A DNA stretch of 64,000 nt from NCBI GenBank assembly GCA_016710365.1, contig JADJVW010000015.1, forward strand, positions 62,001 to 126,000. The letters run 5' to 3'. Below the pieces are notes generated by a model. That model was not told where the DNA came from, did no database searches, and saw only the letters and a program-made list of their open reading frames with translations. This DNA comes from Candidatus Caldilinea saccharophila. GTDB lineage: Bacteria > Chloroflexota > Anaerolineae > Caldilineales > Caldilineaceae. Both the position numbers and the translations under genes were made by a program. Positions within the stretch are counted from its first letter, which is position 1, and each line of letters begins with the position of its first letter. Positions 58,021 through 64,000 of the stretch are shown one piece after another.

Positions 58021-59574
58021 TACTGCGGATCGCCCCAGACTACGGTGAGCGTTGGCCTGCCCTCGATGTTCCAGTCGCCTGTATCTGAAGAGACAAAAAA
58101 CTTGCCGCTGTGGTAGGCAGAATCTGCTTCGTACAAAATCAGGCGTACAGGTCGACCCGATTGATAGGCATTAGCAACTGCATAGCTTACATCCCAATGC
58201 CATGGAATGCCTGGCCATCCCTTCCAATTGTTGCCGACGGGATCCACCCGAATGCCGCCAATATTTTCCCAGGCCAGCGGCGCGTTGTTCCAGGTGATCG
58301 TGCGTTCCTGCCACTCTGTCGCAGTGGTCAACACCTGGATCCAGGATGGCTGCGCTTCATTTGCACCGCCCGAGTTGCCGAATTGATGGAGAGACAGCTT
58401 TGCCGAAATGATCACCTTGCCGGCAGGGATGGCGTCGATTGGGAACGTGACATAATATTTGGCAAAAGCACGGCCAGTCCGCTATATCCGATTGATTTTG
58501 AATGTTGAAATCCGGGGCGTTGCCAGTATTGCGGTTCGCCCAGTCATTCCAGATGTGGGTGTCGTTGCCAGGACACTGATTGGTGATGGTGCTGCCGACG
58601 TCGGCGTCGGGCACGGAGGCGTCGAGCTCGGTTGGGCGGCGAATCTGTGTTTGACCAGTTGCTGCGCTGGTAGGACGCGCATAGCCGGGCAGGCCAAAGC
58701 GGAGGCTGCCCCACGTTGCGGGCGCATCACGCTGCAAGGTCTCAGGCCAGGTTTGGACGGGTTCAAGCGTCTGGACGGCTCCATCGCGATCATGGAGTTG
58801 CAGCGCCAGCCGCCACTCACTGCCGGCGGCTGGCGCTGCATTTAGCCCCAGCGTGGAAAATGGAATTGTAAAGGCCATCGCCCATCCTCGGTCGGAGTCT
58901 GTGTCGTTATTCAATTTATTGCCACGCCAGCCGGGCTTGGTGTCGAAGGCCAGCGTCTTGACCTGCCATCCCTGTGCACTGCCCTGATAGGCGGCGCGAT
59001 AGCTGGCGCTGGGGTCGCCTGAAAACTGGGCAACGAAGCGATAGGTTGAGGTTGATAGCGCATTGCCGCCAGGATTCGTGTCCACTAGCAATGTAATCGC
59101 ATCCCAATCGGTCAGCGTATCGGTGGACGGCGTTTCGTCGTACCATAATCGGCGGTCGAAAGCTGCGACATAGATCGACAGACCATTCTGATTGTATCCG
59201 ATGCGCACATCGGCGTAGTTGCTGGTTTCCGAGAGATGGCCAAACCAGAAGATGCCCATCTGCTCGAAGGCAATGTCACCCGCAAAGAAAGGCGCATTGA
59301 CGCGGCGCTCGACTGCCGATGGTGGCGTGGCAGGTAGCGGGACTTGTGTTGACAATGGCGTAGCCGTTGCCACAACCGTAACCGTTGGGCCTGGCGTCAG
59401 CGTTGGGGAGGGCGTCGGAGGATCTTGTCGGCTCACCGCAGGCAGATAGATTGTACTGCTGCCGGCTTCATCTTGTCCAAACACAATGGCTTGCGGGACG
59501 CCAACATTGCTCGCGGCTACTACGCTCAATAGCATAAGGGTTCCGAAAATAATCCTTTGTATTCGATTCGACAT
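58020..59574 (-). CDS. Secreted CBM9-like plus DNRLRE-domain protein, frameshifted
   Basis: ATG at 59574 has AAAGGAAA upstream; an ATG 33 bases earlier is less likely. After the signal peptide the mature start reads GQDEAGSSTIYLPAVSRQD followed by a Thr-Pro linker. The next about 200 residues (RRVNAPFFAGDIAFEQMGIF, DAITLLVDTNPGGN, AFTIPFSTLG, WRLALQLHDRD) resemble the CBM9-like sugar-binding fold. Near 58478 the frame changes; AFAKYYVTFPIDAIPAGKVI and TEWQERTITWNNAP then define a DNRLRE-type beta-sandwich to the stop. The repaired length is about 517 residues. With the PQQ-propeller gene behind it, it forms a minus-strand pair of surface proteins. Confidence 0.73.
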
Positions 59575-59608
59575 AAATTTTTCCTTTAAAGCTGTAAGTT
59601 GCTTCAAC

Positions 59609-61714
59609 TCAGCCGCCAGTTATCACCTCAACCAGATGGATCTGGTCGGGGTGATGCACATAGATGACGGGATCACCTTGGTACCACGCAATCAGTCCCG
59701 TAACTTGCACACGCTGACCGGCCGTATAAATTGTTTCCGGCGGGCGGTTGAACTGCGCCCAATCCGCCTTCAAAATTCTGACAAGGAACGCACCCTGATG
59801 CGGCGTCTTGAACGTCAGGTAGACGGCTTTTCCATTATTGAAGACTTCATGCACGTCACCCTCGACCGTCATGGTGTGGCCGGCAAAGTCACGTGCGGCG
59901 GTGTAATCGATAGCGCTTCCGTTGGCGTACGAAAGATTTGCTGTGGCAGCCTGCTCTGCTGGTGGTTGCATTGCTACGCCAGACGGCTGGCCATTTTCCA
60001 ACGCCACCACGGCGCCGTCGGTGCTCACAAAATAAAGCGTGCCATTGCTGATGACCCAAACTGCATATTCGCTCCAATATCGATCATAGACGGTTCCCTG
60101 GTTGTAATAGATGTAGAAACCGCCTGGAATGGTGCGCGGGTCACCGTCCTGCGTCAGGCCGCCGGGGCAATAGTGGCTGGTGTTAAAGCCGCAATTGCTT
60201 GCCGAGGTGATGATATGCGGCAGGTCGGCAGTAGTGATCGGGTTGCTGCCCGTTGCACCCCTGTTTGGCGTGCGATCGAGGATGCGATGCGCCAGCCCAA
60301 ACATCCAATGACCGCCGAAAAGCTGGTCGTCCGCCATCGAAAGATTGGCCTGCTCGTCGGTGGGGAAAAAAGTGCTATCCATGAAACGGACATAGCCAGC
60401 CTCGAAACCAGAGACTGTGCTGCTGTTGAGCATCATCTCACCGAGCCGCGAATCGGACCGTCCGTCGCAGTTATCGACAAGACAGGCGGTGCCGCGCATA
60501 ACCACATAAGCCACCTCGTTCCCATCATCGAGACGCTTCACGATCGGCATCGGACCCATCGGCATGTAGTCGCCATCACCGAAGCCGCCATGACCGATGT
60601 TGGGAATAAAGGCAGTTGCACCATTGTCCAAATTGAGGGCGAGCAGCGCTTGTTCTGTGGTGTTATTGGTCAGATTGCTCCGCATCACACCATTCGTGCC
60701 AGGCCAAGGCGACCAGGTCCACATCGTGCCCCAGTCGAGGCGCAGTTTCACTAATACGATGCCGTTCTGCTCAGCAATGACCGGCCAGCTGCGGCTGACC
60801 TGAGCAAAGTTGTTATACCCGGAGGAACCCGGATCGCCCGACTCCAGCACTGTCGTCTTCGTGCGCCAGGCCTGCGCGCCGTTGCTGTTGCGGATCGCAT
60901 GCACATACAAGTCGCGCGATGCAACCACTACAAAGTCGCGCGTTGCCGAATAGGCCGGCGGTGTATCCACCGGCGACCCGGCGTTGTAGCTCCAAACCTG
61001 CTTCATCGTGTTTTTGTTGATGGCGTAAACATTGTCACCCATCGAGAAAAAGACGCGATCGCCAGCAATGGCCGGCGGCAGGGGCAGCGCGCTGGCGCCG
61101 GCGCCAGCAAAGTTTGCCGACGTGGCGCCGGTGGCGGCGTTCAGTTTATAGAGCGCGCCGTTGCTCGACACGACAAAGAGCGCGCCCGTGTCGGCGTCAT
61201 ACGCGGGGGTGGAGTTGATGTTCCCACCCGGATTCTTGTTCCAGACCACGGCGCCGTTCGCATTGTCCAATGCATAGACGCCGCGGCTGCCCGCCGCAAT
61301 ATAGACGCGACCGCCGCCTGTGACGGGTTGACTGTTGCGCGGCAGGCCAAACTTTCCTGCGACAATGCCGCCTGTGGCGTTTGGCCCGTTCCATGCCCAC
61401 TTCCAACGCCATGGCGTCGGCACGGAAATCGGATTATAGCTGGTGTGCTGCGCGTCATGCGCGTGTTGCGTCCATTCAGAAGGTCCGGCGGGTGGCGGTG
61501 GCGGCCCTTGCGTCGGCGTTGCTGTCGCTGGCGCCGGCGTGACAGTCGGCGTCCGCGTCGGCGTTGGAAAGGGCCCGGCGATGTAAGGCAAATAAACAGA
61601 ACCGGCTGCGCTGTCCTGGCTGTATGCCACGGGTTGCGCCATGCCAGGCAAGCCTCCCAAAACGAGAATAGCGAGCATGACGGTTACTGCAAGTAAAAAG
61701 TAAAACCTATACAT
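59609..61714 (-). CDS. Secreted PQQ/BamB-like propeller protein with OB-like C-terminal domain
   Basis: An intact 701-residue protein with GGAGA nine bases before the ATG. The signal peptide is followed by SQDSAAGSVYLPYIAG and a Thr-Pro linker (about 45-78). WTQHAHDAQHTSYNP then opens an eight-bladed-type propeller: GRVYIAAGSRGVYALDNANG, GALFVVSSNGALYKLNAATG, DNVYAINKNTMKQVW and VVASRDLYVHAIRNSNG are successive blades. About residues 600-690 (GHTMTVEGDVHEVF, YLTFKTPHQGAFLVRILK, GQRVQVTGLIAWYQGDPVIY) look like an OB-fold. No enzyme residues were recognised. A scaffold or ligand-binding role is likely. Confidence 0.8.
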   Translation of the reverse strand: MYRFYFLLAVTVMLAILVLGGLPGMAQPVAYSQDSAAGSVYLPYIAGPFPTPTRTPTVTPAPATATPTQGPPPPPAGPSEWTQHAHDAQHTSYNPISVPTPWRWKWAWNGPNATGGIVAGKFGLPRNSQPVTGGGRVYIAAGSRGVYALDNANGAVVWNKNPGGNINSTPAYDADTGALFVVSSNGALYKLNAATGATSANFAGAGASALPLPPAIAGDRVFFSMGDNVYAINKNTMKQVWSYNAGSPVDTPPAYSATRDFVVVASRDLYVHAIRNSNGAQAWRTKTTVLESGDPGSSGYNNFAQVSRSWPVIAEQNGIVLVKLRLDWGTMWTWSPWPGTNGVMRSNLTNNTTEQALLALNLDNGATAFIPNIGHGGFGDGDYMPMGPMPIVKRLDDGNEVAYVVMRGTACLVDNCDGRSDSRLGEMMLNSSTVSGFEAGYVRFMDSTFFPTDEQANLSMADDQLFGGHWMFGLAHRILDRTPNRGATGSNPITTADLPHIITSASNCGFNTSHYCPGGLTQDGDPRTIPGGFYIYYNQGTVYDRYWSEYAVWVISNGTLYFVSTDGAVVALENGQPSGVAMQPPAEQAATANLSYANGSAIDYTAARDFAGHTMTVEGDVHEVFNNGKAVYLTFKTPHQGAFLVRILKADWAQFNRPPETIYTAGQRVQVTGLIAWYQGDPVIYVHHPDQIHLVEVITGG

Positions 61715-62064
61715 TAGGATATCTCCGTAAACTATACGTAAGCTATTTGCAAAAACTGTTCACAAAAATTAGGTGGATTCGTATAATGAACAACCCTATA
61801 AATCCTATAAAACCGACAAGCCTGTGCCACCAGTCACTGCGACCTGATGGCACAAGTCTACCTTAACAAAATGCGAAGATTTGTGCTGGACGTCACGACA
61901 ACTATTGCCTGTTTTGCGGGTGACGAACACTATTCGCTGACACTACGTATGTTCGATTTCGCCATTTTCTGGTACGATTTTCCACGGCTGTAAAGATTGT
62001 TGCATATCTCTGCACCGGCTGACAGCGCCGATTGCTGTATCGATGCCTCAAATTCACGGTGTAT
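61715..62064. other. Divergent intergenic region with hairpin
   Basis: This 350-bp AT-rich gap separates the minus-strand propeller gene from the plus-strand GT4 gene, so it must hold promoters for both. An inverted repeat with arms 61821-61832 and 61845-61856 (CTGTGCCA type, one or two mismatches) lies near the middle. CCTATAAA occurs twice at about 61794-61812. No coding frame was recognised. Confidence 0.5.
61821..61856. promoter_or_regulatory. Inverted repeat in the divergent promoter region
   Basis: TGTGCCACCA (61823-61832) and TGATGGCACA (61845-61854) match as inverted copies at nine of ten positions, 12 bases apart, and the match extends two bases outward with one mismatch. It may be an operator for one or both divergent genes; it lacks a T run, which speaks against a terminator. 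Confidence 0.4.
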
Positions 62065-63357
62065 ATGAAGATCCTGTTTCTCACGCAAGTCTTGCCTTTT
62101 CCCCTCGATGCCGGGCCGAAAGTGCGCGCCTACTATGTCCTGCGTTATCTGGCGCAGCGTCACGCGGTTACGTTGCTTTCCTTTGTGCGCGCCACGGACA
62201 CGCCAGCGGCGATCGAACATTTACACAGCTTCTGCGCCGAGGTTATCACCGTGCCGATGGCGCGCTCGCGCGTGAAAGATGCTGGTTTTCTGCTCAAGAG
62301 CCTGGCGACGAATCGACCGTTTATCATCGAACGCGACGCTTCCGGGGCCATGCAGGAGCGTATCGACCAGCTTGCGCACGCGTCCCCTCCTTTCGATGCG
62401 GTTCATGCCGACCAGCTTTGGATGGCGCCGTACGCACTGCGCTTCCACAACGCGGTAAATGCTGGAGGCGCGGGGAATCGACCTTTAACGGTCATGGATC
62501 AACACAACGCTGTCTACATGATTCTACAGCGGCTGGCTGACGCCGAACGCAATCCTGCAAAACGGGCGCTGATGCAGCTCGAAGCGCGCAAGCTGGCCGA
62601 CTTCGAAGTGCACACCTGTCGGGCGTTTGACCATGTGACCTGGGTCACACAGGAAGACTACGTTGCCGTTCAGTCCAGAACGCAGCGCATCGATATCCAG
62701 GTTCCCAACGACGGCGTGCTGCCCATCTGCGCCGACCCAGAAGCCGCGCCGGCCATTGTGCGCCTCCCTGCGGCGCGACGCGTGACTTTTTTGGGCGGGT
62801 TGCACTATCCACCCAACGCGCAGGGCGTACTCTGGTTTGCGCGGGAGATGTTTCCCCAGGTGCTGGCCGCTGTTCCCGACGCCGTGCTGACGGTGATCGG
62901 CAAGCAGCCGCCGCCCGAATTGCACAGTCTAGGCATCCCCGCACAGAATCTGGAGGTCACCGGCTATGTTGCCGACCCTGCACCTTACCTGGCGGAAACC
63001 GCGGCGTTTATTGTGCCCCTGCTGGCGGGCGGCGGGATGCGCGTCAAGATTATCGACGGCTGGAGTTGGGGGCTGCCGATCGCCAGCACGCGCGTGGGCG
63101 CCGAAGGCGTCGAAGCGGTGCACGGCGCAAACATGCTGTTGGCGGACGACCCGGCCGCGTTTGCGCGCGCGGTCATCGATCTGCTTACCGATCCCGTCTT
63201 GAATGAAAAAATTGCCCAAGGCGGCCGGCGCACTGTTCTCGAACGCTACAATTGGAAGGTGGTCTATCGCAGGTGGGATTCCATTTACGCCACGGATTAC
63301 ACCACCGATGAGACAACGGCGCGTCCTTCTTCAACCTGCAATGCCCAAGCATCCTAG
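62065..63357 (+). CDS. GT4 glycosyltransferase
   Basis: ATG 62065 gives the family N-terminus KILFLTQVLPFPLDAGPKVR; eleven upstream codons are open but add nothing recognisable. The 430-residue GT-B enzyme is intact: VTFLGGLHYPPNAQGVLWFA starts the C-terminal domain, and VPLLAGGGMRVKIIDGWSWG with STRVGAEGVEAVHG forms the donor site. This is the same GGGxRxK subgroup as the gene at 49586. It is followed nine bases later by another GT4 gene. Confidence 0.87.
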   Translation: MKILFLTQVLPFPLDAGPKVRAYYVLRYLAQRHAVTLLSFVRATDTPAAIEHLHSFCAEVITVPMARSRVKDAGFLLKSLATNRPFIIERDASGAMQERIDQLAHASPPFDAVHADQLWMAPYALRFHNAVNAGGAGNRPLTVMDQHNAVYMILQRLADAERNPAKRALMQLEARKLADFEVHTCRAFDHVTWVTQEDYVAVQSRTQRIDIQVPNDGVLPICADPEAAPAIVRLPAARRVTFLGGLHYPPNAQGVLWFAREMFPQVLAAVPDAVLTVIGKQPPPELHSLGIPAQNLEVTGYVADPAPYLAETAAFIVPLLAGGGMRVKIIDGWSWGLPIASTRVGAEGVEAVHGANMLLADDPAAFARAVIDLLTDPVLNEKIAQGGRRTVLERYNWKVVYRRWDSIYATDYTTDETTARPSSTCNAQAS

Positions 63358-63366
63358 AGATCTGAT

Positions 63367-64000
63367 ATGAACATCCTGTTTATTGCACCCTACGCTCCAA
63401 ACCCTGTCCGTGTGCGCCCCTACGAATTTATCCGTGCGCTGTTGCGCCGCGGCAACGACGTGACCCTGGCTGCGCTGTGGACTTCCGAGCCCGAACGCAC
63501 CGACCTCGCGCTGCTTGCTGGGATGGGAGCCACCGTGATCAGCGAGCCGATGCAGACTTACCGCTCGCTGGCGAACAGCGCGGCCACCCTGCTGCGCAGC
63601 ACGCCGCTGCAGGCCGCCTACAGTTGGAACGCGACGTTGATGGCGCGCATCCACACAGCCTTGCAACAGGAACGCTTCACTGCCGTCCACGTCGAACATC
63701 TGCGCGGCAGTCGCTACGCGGTGGGCGTGCGACGCGCGCTCGATGCACATCCAACCATCCCGCGCCTGCCAATTGTCTGGGACAGCGTCGACTCGATCTC
63801 TTATTTGTTCGAGCAGACGGTGCAGTCGAGCCGCAGCCTCAGGGCGCGGCTGATGACATGGATCGAGTTGGAACGGGCGCGACGCCATGAGGCGTGGCTG
63901 GTTGGGCAATTTGAACGCACGCTGGTTACCTCGGTGCTCGACAAGGCAGCCTTTGTCGGGCTACTGAGCCAGTACGCCGGCGACGATCTGCATACGCTCG
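63367..64000 (+). CDS. GT4 glycosyltransferase, 3' end outside window
   Basis: The frame is open to the window edge (211 codons). NILFIAPYAPNPVRVRPYEF and LIRALLRRGN-like FIRALLRRGNDVTLAALW mark a GT4 N-terminal domain, and VHVEHLRGSRYAVGVRRALD with VWDSVDSISYLFEQTV resembles the same subgroup as the upstream gene, including the aromatic D-S-V-D-S-I-S segment. The donor domain lies beyond the window. Confidence 0.82.
   Translation, partial: MNILFIAPYAPNPVRVRPYEFIRALLRRGNDVTLAALWTSEPERTDLALLAGMGATVISEPMQTYRSLANSAATLLRSTPLQAAYSWNATLMARIHTALQQERFTAVHVEHLRGSRYAVGVRRALDAHPTIPRLPIVWDSVDSISYLFEQTVQSSRSLRARLMTWIELERARRHEAWLVGQFERTLVTSVLDKAAFVGLLSQYAGDDLHTL

Noticed and set aside
59486..60754. A 422-codon open frame on the plus strand
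   Set aside because: It is antisense to the intact propeller gene, whose blade repeats and signal peptide are convincing.

Overview
The window is a 64 kb surface-polysaccharide and cell-envelope locus. The likely source is a GC-rich member of the Chloroflexota (Anaerolineae or Caldilineae type). I base this on gene content and style: secreted LamG/PKD proteins with long Thr-Pro-Asn linkers, a recurring Y-L-P motif in secreted proteins, dolichol-phosphate-mannose-type GT2 enzymes with membrane tails, and AsnB-like proteins inside a glycan cluster. No rRNA, tRNA, CRISPR array, transposase or phage gene was seen. Taxonomy is inference; no marker gene is present.

Region 1 (1-15360, plus strand) makes and loads sugars. 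It holds a truncated GT2, a B12-binding radical SAM protein (broken), and an O-antigen-ligase/polymerase with a TPR tail. Next comes a WbpD/WbpE/WbpB-like set for a 2,3-diamino-2,3-dideoxy-uronic acid, with a WbpI-like 2-epimerase a little downstream. A polyprenyl-phosphate GT2, a small EmrE/ArnE-like transporter and a GT39-like membrane transferase look like a charge-flip-transfer chain. An FAD oxidoreductase and an ACP / SDR reductase / AMP-forming ligase cassette complete the region; the cassette could supply an acyl group for the amino sugar.

Region 2 (15693-32269, plus) is a run of very large secreted proteins. They are built from a shared module of about 280-300 residues (four copies in three genes), LamG domains, Big and PKD domains, a tandem series of nine repeats of about 90 residues, and Thr-Pro linkers. 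A lipoprotein alpha/beta hydrolase and a Tat-exported deacetylase-like protein sit among them.

Region 3 (32319-43129, plus) holds a polysaccharide deacetylase, two acyltransferases, two AsnB-like synthetases lacking the glutaminase cysteine, a flippase and a GT4. Region 4 (43345-58000, plus) is a tightly packed, often translationally overlapping operon: GT4, second flippase, GT4, GT2, GT, GT4, second polymerase, GT2, two GT39-like membrane proteins and a membrane-anchored BNR-repeat protein. Region 5 is a minus-strand pair (58020-61714) of secreted proteins (CBM9-like/DNRLRE and a PQQ-type propeller with an OB-like tail), followed by two more plus-strand GT4 genes, the last cut by the window edge.

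About 21 apparent frameshifts or nonsense codons interrupt 15 otherwise well-conserved genes. Most look like one-base losses, several at homopolymers, so uncorrected sequencing or assembly error is the simplest explanation. These genes are annotated as single CDS spans with the break positions given. Two flippases and two polymerase/ligase genes suggest two polysaccharide export systems share this locus.
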